In this document: one piece after another, positions 12,688 through 25,800 of the stretch | How the letters are laid out: each line of letters opens with the position of its first letter | Numbering within the stretch: position 1 is the stretch's first letter | The notes under the pieces: generated by a model | The model's input: the letters and a program-made list of their open reading frames with translations, nothing else | The model's database searches: none | Told to the model about the DNA's origin: nothing | Assembly: GCF_032854445.1 (NCBI RefSeq) | Contig: NC_088300.1 | Coordinates: 36,501,608 to 36,561,607 of the forward strand | Source of the DNA: Liolophura sinensis | Lineage: Eukaryota; Mollusca; Polyplacophora; Chitonida; Chitonidae | Direction of reading: 5' to 3' | DNA: 60,000 nucleotides | Made by a program: the position numbers and the translations under genes

Positions 12688-12867
12688 ATACCAAGAAAAC
12701 CAACGCCTAGAAAGGATATACCAAGAAAACCAACGCCTAGAAAGGATATACCAAGCAAACAAACGCCTGGAAAGGATATACCAAGAAAACAAACGCCTAG
12801 ACAGCATATACCAAGAAAACTAACACCTAGAAAAAATATACCGAGAAAACAAACGCCTGGAAAGGAA
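12688..12867. repeat. 30-bp minisatellite, six units
   Basis: ATACCAAGAAAACCAACGCC is the start of a 30-bp unit repeated six times without indels. Because 30 is a multiple of three, the plus strand encodes a decapeptide repeat (IPRKPTPRKD and variants) inside a 78-codon frame from 12646, and the minus strand encodes a hydrophobic repeat. Nothing around it supports a gene. Confidence 0.95.
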
Positions 12868-15800
12868 TTAAAATCAACGTAATTTATAACTATACAAATA
12901 CTGGAACTGAAGCTGAAAGTATTATACTCAGTTTTTTCTCTAAGTTTGTTGCTTAACTCCATACTGACTAACTAATTTATTTCCGTTGAACACTTCATGT
13001 GCCTTTCAACACAATACTTACTCACTTTCCAGTTTTCGCTCGAAAAATGAGAAATAAACACTAAAAAAATGTCAATTTAAAAATTTTTTTCTATCTATAG
13101 GGCCCACATCTCCGGAATAAAATAAATTCCAGCACTTCACTCATATAATTTATGATACACAACAAAGTAATGTACCAGTACTACAAATTTGTCTATTACT
13201 ATCATGCAGCTATACACATTGAGAATATTACAAATCACAGGCACAGCTGACAACCCCAAAAATTTGTTCAAAAGCAAATTTCATTCAAATTGATACAAGT
13301 TTAAAGCTGTCTACAACATGACTTGAGCGCAGACCAAGCCAGCTACTTCCTAACATTACAGGCAGACTTGCTTTCAAATTCTCAATATACATACGAAGCC
13401 AGGCCGTCCTCAACATGTGCTGCAGTGAAAAGGCTATAAACTGGCTGCAAATGGTTACACTATCCCAGATTCTGTTTATTTCAACTTTTCAAACAATTAA
13501 ACCGCAGAAAATATAAAGAACATTCTTTGCAGTGATCCCTTAATGCCACTTCAGTAAATAACACAACCTTATCGTAGTGAAAAAATAGTTAAAGGACTAG
13601 TGTCCAGATTTAACTACTGATCCTAATTATGAAGATTCTACATGTAACCTGTTTAAATCGTATGTTACTGAGAGGGCTTCTGAGAAATGTAATAACAATC
13701 GACTTTAAATCCACCACAAACAATAGATTTACTGCTTTAGGCCATCTCCAGCCAGCCGCCCTGTACGGCTCAGCGGTTGATGTTATAGAAGGCCAACTCA
13801 TGTCTACATGTAGCCTGCCTATGCAACCTGCGAATTCGTATCAAATTGATGTCATTTTTTAGATGGATTCTGGCCAAACACAAGATAATACATCAATTGC
13901 CGCATCAATTTGAACACATGAAGTTCCAATTTAGGATTCGGATTTCTCTGGCCAAACTTCAGATTCTGAGTTTGTCCAGGCCTTTCCAACCTCACTAACA
14001 ATACAGACTGGTAAGCTATAGCTTTATGCTGTGCTACACTGTACATTTTGCGTGTTTATCTTTTGATTTAATATTTATTTACTACTTTTTTCCTCTCCCC
14101 ACTTCAGAATAAATACGATTCTACTGTCCGAGGGATTCTAAATTCATACCTAGGCCTGTATGTGATGACAACCAATGGTACATGTTATCGCATTCCAAAG
14201 AACCAAGCTGTGCCTACAGGGGCCTATAGTCGCATACAACATAAATACATGTATGATGTGGACGCTGGGGTTTGTGTAGAGACATTTACTATCTATCAGT
14301 TTTCGGATCAGTTAATAGTAGTTTATGACTACTCAGTGCAGGTGCCATTGTGGAAATTCAGGTGTATTCCTTGCTAAACTTTTGTAAACTGGCAAGAGCA
14401 AATGCAGCTTTTTTTAGTGGGTACAGAATCCTTCCGTCTTGTGCTGTAAATCTACACCTTCCTGAGAGCTAAATCATCTGGAAACTGGAAACTCCAGAGG
14501 TCTTCAACGATCTGTTTTGATAACCGTAGACCGATCACCAAACCATTTCGTGAAGACATTTGTTATCCTTGTTGTCACTCTTGTAGCTGTTTTTTAACAC
14601 TGAACAGCACATAATGGTTGGATCTGTATGACGTAATTCGGCAGTTACTGCCAAATGTTTGCAGAAAAAATTTACAAAACCAGCCTCATTATCTGGTGAT
14701 TTAAAAATATATACAGGGGTAGCTAATTATCAATAAGTAATAAATCTGGCCACTAATCTTTAAAGCAGGAGAAATCATCACTAACATCAATACTAATTTT
14801 TTCACTTCATGTCATCGCAACGAGAGAGATACTGCAGTCATAAATGATGTTAGTGCTTAATGGCATAGTAACCAGCCACTTTCCTACCTTTTTAACATGG
14901 CAGTATTTGTGTCTTTATAGCACCACTGGCAGATAATCATCATTTTTGCAAATGTTTGACATCCGAACCTACCCAAGAGAGAATTCAGAAGATAATTCTA
15001 ATTCTGTTTAATTAGTTCTCTACGTGCCATATACCACCCCACATGTTAAAATTGGTACACTGACCCCAACACTGCCGTTAAAGTGACGATGTCATGTCAC
15101 AAAGGGACATCACTCAGTTGTCGTAATACCATATCTCAAAACCTGCATAATGGGTGAAGTTTTTTAAAATCTCTAATTGACTGACACGTAACAAATGTGT
15201 TTCATTTTAGGCCTCATCCATTCTAAAGTAAAGATTTGAATCAGAAGTTGCAGAAACTAACAACAGAATTTTGAATGGCCTTACCACCAATACCTAGGCA
15301 ACCCTTTAAGGTTCACAGATCAACTGTACTCACAAGGTGCGAAAAGGGTACGCTTGGGTAATCACCTGCCATTGTTGTCTCTAGCGGCAGTCGAGCGCTG
15401 ACCCTGAGCCCTGCCTCCCCCACAACCACGAAGTTGATCTCTCCACCACATAAGCTCACTACACAGTGACTCATCCAGGCAGAGTAGTACATAGTCCAAA
15501 CTCGAACCCAAGCACCCTCCTTTTAGGCTTTTTCAACAGGCCTATATTTGTTTATTTCTCTTGTGAAGTTCTTGACTTGCTGATAAGCTCGCCCATGGCA
15601 CTTTTACCGCCCAAGCTAAAACAAAAATGTTCACATCTGACAACGAAGAGTCTGTCTGCTTTCTAACTGGCATATCAACCATCAACACCGTAGCCATTCT
15701 ATATTAGAGCTACATGTAGCACAGCAAAGCCTGTACAGCAACCCTGACTTGTTGATTCACATGGGTAGACTGAATCATTCCGATCACTCTCAATGATCAA

Positions 15801-16404
15801 GTCAATAAGGACAAATAAAAGGCGCTAAAGGCAACTAAATGTTGCAGACGGGGAGGATGATGTGCATCGCCCGCACCAACATCTCAACGCCCCCACCCTA
15901 CACGCCCACTTCCCTAAACCTTCCAAACCTACGCCTCTGAGTCATGAAGTTAACAATGTAATTTCGATCAATAACCAATCAAACCTTGATCACATCCCAC
16001 CACTCTAAAATAGTTGCATCAGCAAAACTTTGCAATGTCTGCTAGCCTGTTTGTGCAAGTAGTTCAAACCAATTTCAAAACTCCAAATCCTCAATATGAA
16101 AATGCAACAGTAGAAAATTAACAATCAGAAAACTTCATTTACTGATTTTTGGTCACTGGTGTAGGACGCCTGTCATGTTCAAGGGTGCAGGACACCGGAA
16201 TGTTCAGAATATACATATGTACCATTACTATTCACCTGACAAGTCTTCTGACTAAAAGCTGTTTCCAATCTGGATTTTGGATGCTTCAGGGTAAATTCAG
16301 GGCCAGTTAGTTGTAAGTATGAATGGTGTATCCATGAGAACAATGTTATAGCCACTTGAACCAGCGCTGATCAGAAAAGTTAGTTCACATGTTTGACTAT
16401 CAAA
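12868..16404. other. Intergenic DNA, one dispersed repeat
   Basis: No exon recognised. About 15040-15152 resembles 31104-31214, sharing TAAAGTGACGA, AAGGGACATC and AAACCTG in the same order. This is an unclassified interspersed repeat. Confidence 0.4.
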
Positions 16405-16604
16405 TTTATTTTATTTACTGGAGTTTTACAACAGTCAAAAATATTTCACTTATATGACAACAGCAAGCATTATGGTCGGAGGAAAGCGAGCAGAGCCGGG
16501 GGGAGGCGGGGGTGGGGGGGGGGGGGGAGAAACACAACCATCCCTAGCAGCATGAGCTAGACTTGAACTCACAGCAACCACATTAGTGAGAGGCTCCTCG
16601 ACCT
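16405..16604 (-). mobile_element. tRNA-derived SINE (family A) with an internal G-run
   Basis: On the minus strand it has CAGCAACC-type and CATAATGCTTGC blocks and ends in AAATAAAATAAA. Between 16498 and 16528 the plus strand carries a purine run with an almost unbroken stretch of fourteen G, replacing the usual CCCCGGGCTCTGCCC region. The run is probably slippage-prone and could be mis-sized in the assembly. Confidence 0.8.
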
Positions 16605-17760
16605 CAATCAAAATAAAGACATTGGCATCATTTAATGTGAAATTACAACTGTCAAATGTCATGATCTGACATTTGCTAAGGAACACAAAAAACATATCGA
16701 TCATGAACTGATGAACAATTATGGTTTTTATGCTATCTTCTAAATGTTCTTTGAAGCGAAAATCAGAAGATCCATATCAATTAAACATAAACATTTTAAC
16801 CATTTTACAAAAAATCTAAACCTCTGTAAAAATTCAATAACCATGTTGACCAGCATAATGAAATGTATGTATGCTTGGGGTTTAACATGATACTTTAATG
16901 AATGTGATTAACACTAACTAATGAAGAAAGATAGGCCATTGGTGTCAGGACACTTTTTGCTTTGACAATCATGATCGAAAGTTTGAAGGTCAACTTCACA
17001 AATTATATAAATGCGCCATGATTTAATCCAGCATTTCTAATTCAAAATCAGTCTATTTTGATGGGCAGCTTAATTTTTTCAATAATCAGAAATACAAAAA
17101 AGCAAGTGATAATTGAAGGTGTCAGGAAAAATATTCACCATCTTCACAGCCCAATTTCGCATTAAAATTATACTTTGACCATCTGTTTACTCTTAACATT
17201 ATTGTGAAGGGAGCAGAATAACACAGAATGCAATGAGACAATCTGATTCAAACAGAAATTCATGAAAAGGCGATTAAAAAACTAAAGCTCTATTTGAAAT
17301 ATTTTTAGTGCAATTACATTTTGCACACATATACAGCTTGTAATTCCCTGCCGGAACATGTACGCAGCATGCTTGTGATGTGACATATATTGCACTGATG
17401 ACAGTGTCAAATGTACAAGACATTACACTTACTAGCAACATTTAAAACATGACGAAAGAGTAACACTGTCCATGAACTGTTCATACATGTATAAACCATA
17501 TCTTTGCAGACTGGAAAAACAAGGGCAGCTTTCCAAATTCAGCGAATATACATCTCACACTAAATACATGTACCACAAAACTTAAGCACTGGACAACTTT
17601 TAAAGAAAAGCAACAAAATCTGCACACAAAATTCTATCGCAATCGTACAATACTTGAAACAGTTATTGCATGAAAACCAATGACCATTCAGTCAGGGCAG
17701 TCACTTGACATGATCACTGGATCTGAAGGGAAACAAATGAACCAGAGCATAAAATTTAAT
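16605..17760. other. Intergenic DNA, nothing recognised
   Basis: AT-rich with no coding signal, RNA gene or tandem repeat seen. Confidence 0.45.
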
Positions 17761-17763
17761 CTA

Positions 17764-17999
17764 TTTATTTATTTATTTGATTGGTGTTTTATGCCGTACT
17801 CAAGAATATTTCACTCATACGATGGCGGCCAGCATTATGGTGGGTGGAAACCAGCGCAGAGCCTGGGGGAAACCCACGACCTTCCCACCTACGGCCGGAG
17901 TGGAAGCCAGCATGAGCTGGCCTTGAACTCAGAGCGAGCGCATTGGTGAGAGGCGCCTGGGTCATTATGCTGCGCTAGCCAAATGAGCCACGGAGGCCC
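17764..17999 (-). mobile_element. tRNA-derived SINE (family A) with target-site duplication
   Basis: Read on the minus strand, the head GGGCCTCCGTGGCTCATTTG is followed by the conserved core and the tail AACACCAATCAAATAAATAA. It is flanked by AAATTTAATCTA at 17752-17763 and 18004-18015, a 12-bp target-site duplication typical of LINE-mobilised elements. Confidence 0.92.
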
Positions 18000-18015
18000 T
18001 GGTAAATTTAATCTA

Positions 18016-18689
18016 AGTCAGGCAATATATTGGCATATAGTCAAGCTAAAACATAACAAACAACCAGACAATTCCAGGCAGGAATGCGCTCTATATTACA
18101 TAGCAGTCAGCTTAATCAGACGTTTGACTGGAGTCAAAGCACCATTCATACAACATGGACATTGCAGGAATTTTTTGTGGAAACATTTAACTACAACTAA
18201 TTGCTTATTTAAGTCTTATAGTCCATTAACCTGTTGAATTCCTTTACCAATAGTCTTCTCCATAAAATGGGCATGATCATCTTGTGGAAATTCTCCGGTG
18301 TTCCGACCTTGTAATGCATGGATGCCAAGGCAACGAAGGAATTTGTATCCATCATATTGCTTTAGTGGAATGCAATGGTGAATTTAAAACAATACCGGTA
18401 TTAATACCTTGATCTTTTGAGGTTTGAACATGAACATATCTTTCCTTCCTATACTCAAGCCGTTCATAATTCTTAACATTAAAAATACACCGTACATTTG
18501 TCCTCAGAAGTCGTTCAAATATTAAATGCAAAGCTATGCACATAAATTACATGTACATGTACCGGGCATTCCACTGGTTACAGCAAGGGCTTAGGTATGC
18601 ATGAAGCTTTCACCCAGTGTAACTCTTTTGGGGCCGCCTGGTTGATTTTGAAAACTTTTTCTGTGGGAAGGTGTTCTTAAGTTAATGTC
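18016..18689. other. No gene called; weak minus-strand open frames
   Basis: Near 18216-18359 two different minus-strand frames stay open for about 45 codons, but neither has a strong acceptor or a recognisable motif. The remainder shows nothing. Confidence 0.35.
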
Positions 18690-19481
18690 AGTCTGACATT
18701 GCCCCTGTTGAGTAGCAGAAACAAACAACCCTGGCTGCCGCCCCAACTACCGTCACCCAAACCCGTATAAATTCTAAATCTGTGGAGTTTAGCCCGTTCC
18801 CATGACCTCGTTTCGCTCAGTGTGGCGCTGCCACGATCTAGAGTTACCGATAACCGAGAGATGTGAACTCTGCCGACGAGAGCGCCTGCTGCGGCAGGAA
18901 AGCCGATCGTTCGAGGTCCGTGCTCAACTCCACGGAACACACCCGTCAGCTGTCAACTCACCAAATGTTTGTTGTTTTGAAACATTCACCATACTGCGGG
19001 AAAACCGTTCGATGACTTGCATATGCAACGAGAATTCTGGGCTCTACCTTTTGCAATACTTACCGCTTTGTCTTGAAGCTGACAGATGCAACGTGACAAC
19101 TGAATTCGACAGTTTCAGACGACTGCGTTTTTCACATGCCCAGCCCCTCTTGCGGCGCCATGCTCTCAAGCTGTTTACTGCGCCAATACATAGGCAACAC
19201 CAAGTGATAAATATTGATCTACAATATTATTTTTGGAACACTTATATTCTGCTTTACGTTAAACATATCAGCTAAGCATACACTTGAATTGCAGTTCGTT
19301 GGTCAAAAGCGTTTGTTATTCAAAATATTCGTTTGCTTTCAGAATTTTATCCATTGCACAGATCTTTCAGACACTCTCCGGCATCCGGGAGAATCCTCTC
19401 CTGCCTCATTTTATTATGTGTACCAGTGAATATCCGAGCCGTGAAGACTGTGACAAGGCACACGTTGACAGATAGGCAAGC
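18690..19481 (+). promoter_or_regulatory. Putative promoter and 5' UTR of the C6orf89-like gene
   Basis: From about 18690 to 19180 the sequence is clearly richer in GC and CpG than its surroundings (CGTTTCGCTCAGTGTGGCGC, TGCCGACGAGAGCGCCTGC). It lies immediately upstream of the first coding exon, as expected for an animal promoter. A 157-codon plus-strand frame and an 87-codon minus-strand frame here have no recognisable motifs and probably reflect GC content. A divergent minus-strand transcript cannot be excluded. Confidence 0.45.
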
Positions 19482-19859
19482 ATGGACGAGGAAGTTATCA
19501 CAACTGTTGAACAACTTCGTGAAGAAGTTGCTGAAATTCGTAAACTAGGAAAAAGATGGGGATTTGAAGATGACGAAATTAACGAATGCCTGTCCGAGGC
19601 TCTAGGTGGATTAATGAGTCACCAATGAAGCCGAAGAAGCCCGTCCGACAAAGAGGAAAGTTGGGCAAATGTCTCCGTTGTGGGTGCTTAACCCTCCTGG
19701 CTTTTCTGCTCGCCATTTTTGTCTTCATCGTCGTCATTTCAACGCTTGACGAGAAGTCTACCGCTTTCTTAACGAAGTATTTAGTGGCTATGTCATATCC
19801 ACTCCTTAGGTACTCCCGCCTGATGTTTCTGCCCGTTCATGGAATGTTTAACGTCACAG
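19482..19859 (+). CDS. C6orf89-like exon 1 (apparent frameshift)
   Basis: The frame from ATG 19482 encodes MDEEVITTVEQLREEVAEIR onward and stops at TGA 19626-19628 after 48 codons. A second frame, overlapping from 19586, encodes the basic linker KPKKPVRQRGK, the membrane segment and RYSRLMFLPVHG. Both parts resemble successive parts of C6orf89, so one base is probably missing near 19586-19628, in the assembly or the allele. The exon ends in phase 1 at ACAG|GTTGGT. Confidence 0.7.
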
Positions 19860-22800
19860 GTTGGTAAAACATATATAGCCGCATTGTATGGAATTATTTT
19901 ATGATGAAATGAATTTAACTTCGAGAATGAAGATGACTCCAGATTTAACAATGTTATTGTACTAATGTTCTCCTTGGTATGCTAGTGCATCGTTAGATTA
20001 GTTGATAAGCCACATACTTGTGACTAATTAAAAGTATGGGTATAAAACTATTTTAATATTTACATCAAACTTGCTGCCGGTCATGACGTGAACTTGATGT
20101 AAATAGCATTTACTATTTAAGCACACAGTTAAGACATTAGTGATAAATGCACTTCGAATAGTTTAAGTTATAAATTATATTTTTAAATGTTAAGGCTTCA
20201 CATATTGTCCATATGTTACTGGTAGGCCAACAGGATGTATCTTATTAAAGAGCTGTTTTCTAGGTCATTGCTCACTTGTTAAGGGGATTTACCTATCTAG
20301 GAAAGGGAGGACAGTGGTGACAAGCAAGGATGTGGCTTATGAGGATATACTTAGTTTAACCTTCTTATAGCAGGAAGTTCTGACCCATATAGCTTTTTTA
20401 TGCTTTAACCTTGTTAGAAATTTTTGGGGTTAGGCTTACAGGGCTGTTGCTGGGTAAAATTTGAATACATATGTATAACATGTACATATATATAATTATA
20501 TATCACCAAAGCACATTTGTCATTGTTTATGCGCAATCTCAACCTAGAGGATTCAACATATATGTATGTTTTATTAAAAAAATAACTTGCTTGCTGCCTG
20601 TCAAACAGATTACGTGACTAATACTAAAGTTGCAATAATTTTTGGTCAGCTCTTGTGTAGTTGCAAGAGCCATGTGTTTATTACCATTCACTCAGTTGAT
20701 CTTTCAGATGATTGCACAAGTTGGCTGTTGGAAGCATATAGAATTATGGGCTCACCGCATTTAATTTACCTGGGGCATTTAAGTTCCGTCCTCTTGACAA
20801 TGACGCATGCACTTCAATGCGTTACAGCCACTGGCTTTAGTTTTGTCTCTTTTGTGATGCATTTGTTTGAGATTGTAAACATTATCCTTATTTTATCCAT
20901 GGTAATGTTTCATGAAGGCATAGCCGTAACTATTCTGACAAAAAGAAGCATGAAAAAAAGTTGTGATATTTTGGCCAGTAAAATTTCTTGCAGCCCTTCC
21001 TTTTGTTTTTCTTTTGCCAATACTCTTTTCAGTATTGGAGGAGGGTATAATTTGTGTTTGGTGAAGATTGTAAATATCGTCCTTATTTAATACGTTTAAA
21101 GTTTTGATACAGGTTTATTTTGCTGCATCCTTTTCCATTAACAGGCTTATTAGGTCTATTTTTTTGTCTTCAGAGTATTACAGCTCGGAGTGCCTTGTGA
21201 GTAATCCCTGGTTTGATGAATCTCCGGACTCGTGCTGGCATTGTCGCTTCAAGAAGAACATGAAAGAAATGAGCCCAAATACTACTCTTAGTTGGAGAGA
21301 TGAGTGGGAAGTAGCAGTGTTCAGGGTTAGTGGGTAATTCTAATAAGTTTAACTGTAAGTAGCAAAATGTAAGATAAGTCCGCCTGAGCACAATGTAAGA
21401 TAAGTCTGCCTGAGCACAGTGTAAGATAACAGTCTGCCTGAGCACAATGTAAGATAACAGTCTGCCTGAGCACAATGTAAGATAAGTCTGCCTGAGCACA
21501 GTGGAAGATAACCATCTGCCTGAGCACAATGTAAGATAACAGTCTGTCTGAGCATGATGTAAGATAAGTCTGTCTGAGCACAATGTAAGATAAGTCTGCT
21601 TGAGCACAATGTAAGATAAGTCTGCCTGAGCACAATGTAAGATAAGTCTGTCTGAGCACAATGTAAGATAACAGTCTGTCTGAGCACAATGTAAGATAAC
21701 AGTTTGTCTGAGCATGATGTAACATAATAGCCTGCTTGAGCACAATGTAAGATAACAGTCTGCCTGAGCACAATGTAAGATAAGTCTGTCTAAGCACAAT
21801 GTAAGATAACAGTCTGTCTGAGCACAATGTAAGATAACAGTCTGTCTGAGCACAATGTAAGATAAGTCTGTCTGATCATGATGTAAGATAACAGTCTGTC
21901 TGAGCACAATGTAAGATAACAGTCTGCTTGAGCACAATGTAAGAAAACAGTCTGCCTGAGCACAATGTAAGATAAGTCTGTCTGAGCACAATGTAAGATA
22001 ACAGTCTGTCTGAGCACAATGTAAGATAACAGTCTGTCTGAGCACAATGTAAGATAACAGTCTGTCTGAGCACAATGTAAGATAACAGTCTGCTTGATCA
22101 CAATGTAAGATAACAGTCTGCCTGAGCACAATGTAAGATAAGTCTGTCTGAGCACAATGTAAGATAACAGTCTGTCTGAGCACAATGGAAGATGACAGTC
22201 TGTCTGAGCACAATGTAAGATAAGTCTGTCTGAGCATGATGTAAGATAACATGCTGCCTGAGCACAATTAAGAGGACATGTATTTAAGCAAAATATTTAC
22301 AAGTGTAGGCCTGTGTAACATGGTACTAACCAACAGGATAAATCATAAGCTCTGTGGCTTTTTCCACATTACAATTTAAAGTTTAAATCTCACAGATCAT
22401 AGCATTCAGTATAGAAAATTAAGTATCAAATGGATACGTACATCTTCCGAACATAGGTCAATTTCCACATGACTCGGAAGTAGCTGTAATCAGTACTTAT
22501 TCATTCAATCATAAGAGGGATACAGTGGTGATTTTGAAATATCGTTACATGTCTGTGAGTTTTGGGTTACAGATCCTTTTGTTATCATAGTTTTAAATAT
22601 TTTACCTTCTCAAATCTGCAAGGTTTATATTAAGCAGTATTCTGGGTCACTCAAAGCAAAGCCATTGGCTCTGCCTGAATTTATACTTGTGGACATATGA
22701 GGGAGAGGGATGTGGATGACTAGTTAAGGTGGTTTGCTTTTCAGTCACTAGAACAACTTGGCCTTGAACTTGGAGTTAGTTTTCGTGATCTCATTGTTCA

Positions 22801-25800
22801 TGAGGTCATGTGAAAGTTCATCACTAACTGGTTTACCCTAGTTTACTTTCCTTCATGATGGGAGGCTGGATCGCAACCTGCACAGAAGGTCCAAATGACC
22901 ATTTTCTTCTATGATGTTGCAGTGCATGTGTACTTCATACATGTTTTATAAGGGCACATACACTGATAATTGTGGCATAATGAAGGAAAGAACAAATGAG
23001 TTCACAGCTTTGAATCATCTTTATACAGATGGGAAGGAGTTTTATGAGTTCCCCATTAAATTGACATGAAAAATTCTTTTGTATGGCATTCAGTAACCGC
23101 CAAATAAATGAATAAAAATAAAATATTGACATGATCAGTTTTCATATGGTATAAAAACATCAGTAAAATGCAAACAAAAGCATGTGTATATGCACATTGC
23201 CTGTCATTTTAATGATATTTTTCAGGGTTCCTTGAAGGAAACGTTGACCTTTGCAGACCTCCAGCAGATGTTTAAGAAAAGTAAGGGCATCCTCCAGGGT
23301 GAACTGCGCGCCATGACACTGGTCAGTAACAGGTCTGATATCATCTCACTTGAGGACATCTTGGAGAGGAAGTCTGAAGAGGATATCCTCAATGATAGAG
23401 GGCTTCATTTTCAGTGGTAAGAAACAATGTTAGAAAAAGTTGTCTTGGGAAGGGTGTGAATATGAATATAACACTCCAAAAATTGTACCTGGTAACATTA
23501 GGACACTGTGTCAGTGTACACATCATGATGCTGTATTAAGGAAGCATGGTGAAGTGATAAGCTGAACATAGATTTATTCTTCCTTCCTGACACATATAAT
23601 AGATGGAAACTGATTCTTCAAATGTCCATCATTGAAGAATTGTAGGTTTTTGAATTAATACTGACCAAAACATGAAAAAGCTTGCTATTCGACTAGGGAG
23701 CAAAATTTAAAATTTGACACCAAAATTTAAAACGGTAAAACTTGTAGTAATTTTTCTATGAATGACATGTCATATGATGCCACAGTAACATCACGTTGCT
23801 ACATATGCGATGCCAGTGAATGTTACTAATGGTGACTTGCTGTATGCAATGTATGCCACATGATCACAAGCCGTTAGAAGATTGGCAGACATAGAAGGTG
23901 TACAGTAATGAACATAGGTTCAGCAGGATAGCAATGAATCAGTATTAAGCTAATAGAGATAACATTTTCTCCAAACATACTGAATCAGTATTAAGCTAAT
24001 TGAGATAACATTTTATCCAAACATACTGAATCAGTATTAAGCTAATAGAGATAATATTTTCTCCAAACATGCTGAATCAGTGTTAAGCTAATAGAGATAA
24101 CATTTTCTCCAAACATACTGAATCAGTATTAAGCTAATTGAGATAACATTTTCTCCAAACATACTGAATCAGTATTAAGCTAATAGAGATAACATTTTCT
24201 CCAAACATACTGAATCAGTATTAAGCTAATAGAGATAACATTTTCTCCAAACATACTCTGATCTGATCTATATGTTCATTCACAGTAATTATAAATAATC
24301 AAAGTACCATTTTTCCAATAATTTTACAGCATGCTCTGGATCCCCGTCAATAACAGGACTAAGTACTTATTTCTGTGTTGTTCCAAATTATTGGGTGTGT
24401 CCTTATTAATGATGATTCGTGTATCAGTGCATGTTATTAGAGTTCAAATGTTAAGAAAGTTTTTTGTCGTCATTTGGCTTTAAAATCTGAACTTTGCTTT
24501 ATTATTTATGTTCAAATTTATTTATTTATGTTCCTTGGGTTTGTTTGTGTGTGTCATTCTTTTAAAAGTATTTTGCAATTGACTAATAATTGGCATTGAC
24601 TGAAATTTATAGACAAGTTATAGTACATTAAACCCATTATGTCCATTTTGTGTAGATTTATAAGGCAAGACGTATATATTTGCAGTATGAAGTATAGGTA
24701 GAAGTGTGATATTTCATATAATAAAATAACTTATTTAAATATATCTTGGAAGTGTATTTATTTCCTTAACTCTATGTTAATCATTAATTGCACAAGGTCA
24801 TAACATATATGTGATAAATCAGGCAGATGCTTCAGGAAAATAACTCAGTATCTCCAAATAACGAACTCTACATTGTCAGTTTTTGCTGCATAACTTCTGA
24901 AAAATGTTCGTACAGTTTTTACATTTTCTGTTTACAGGAAGACAGCACAGAGCCTAGCAGCTAACAGAGTCATACGTCAATTTTTCGGGCGTCCATCATT
25001 TGTAAACGCTAAACAAGAGATCTCTTTTGAGAAAAATGTCATCATTCAATCTCCTGGTACCGTTCCTTATGATCTGGTAATATTTATTTTCGGTTTTGTG
25101 TATGTGTTTTGTGTTTTGTGGTTTTTGTGTATTAAGTGTATTCTTCATCAAGGACTCTTGTTGAACTGCCACTGTTGTATAAATGAACTACCACTGTTGT
25201 ATAAATGAAATATTCAGCATAAAACACCTATAAGATGAATAAATCTTGTTAGACAGAAAATGGCATGTACAGTGTATGTACGGGTTGAACAGTCAATGCA
25301 GGGTTCAAACCTGGCTGTAGGAGTGGAATTTGTTTGTGGGGTCCTTGGTGACACTCAGCAGTCGACACCTCTCGAATTTTCGCTTTGCACAGCTCAGAGT
25401 TTGTTGAAGACCAATGAGGAAGTTTGTCTTTAAGGTTGGTGGTCTACCCCAGGCACACCAGTTTCTTCCACCCATAAAATTGGGCTTTGTTGTATAAGCA
25501 TGAAATTTCTGAGGATGGCATTAATGAATAATATTTAGACTTCATTGTGTAATATTCTGTACATCATTTCAGCCTGGTCATAACTTCCCCAATGGATGGT
25601 ATATGCAAGTCACTGGAACTCGGAAACTGAAAATCAAACCGACATCCAAATGCCAGACTAAGTGCAAGTCATTTGATGTGACTCTGGAGCCAAGAGATGC
25701 TTGTAAGTTCAGGAGACATCTTGTGTTAACTAGAAATAGTATACAATTATTATATTTTGATAACATTATAATTATAATTAATGTATAATTTAAACACCAA

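Noticed and set aside
18216-18359. Possible minus-strand terminal exon (QYDGYKFLRCLGIHALQGRN)
   Set aside because: A second frame is equally open, the acceptor (CACTAAAG) is weak, and I recognise no family.
18802-19275. 157-codon plus-strand frame upstream of the C6orf89-like start
   Set aside because: It lies in the CpG-rich presumed promoter or 5' UTR. It has no motifs, and the family does not have such an extension.
20587-21090. 167-codon hydrophobic plus-strand frame in C6orf89-like intron 1
   Set aside because: It is AT-rich, has no recognisable motif, contains a crude internal repeat and lies between two well-supported exons. A chance frame is more likely.
21170-22267. 365-codon minus-strand frame full of ILHCAQTD repeats
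   Set aside because: It lies within the 26/28-bp tandem array of an intron on the other strand. Several other frames are also open there, as expected when a repeat lacks stops.
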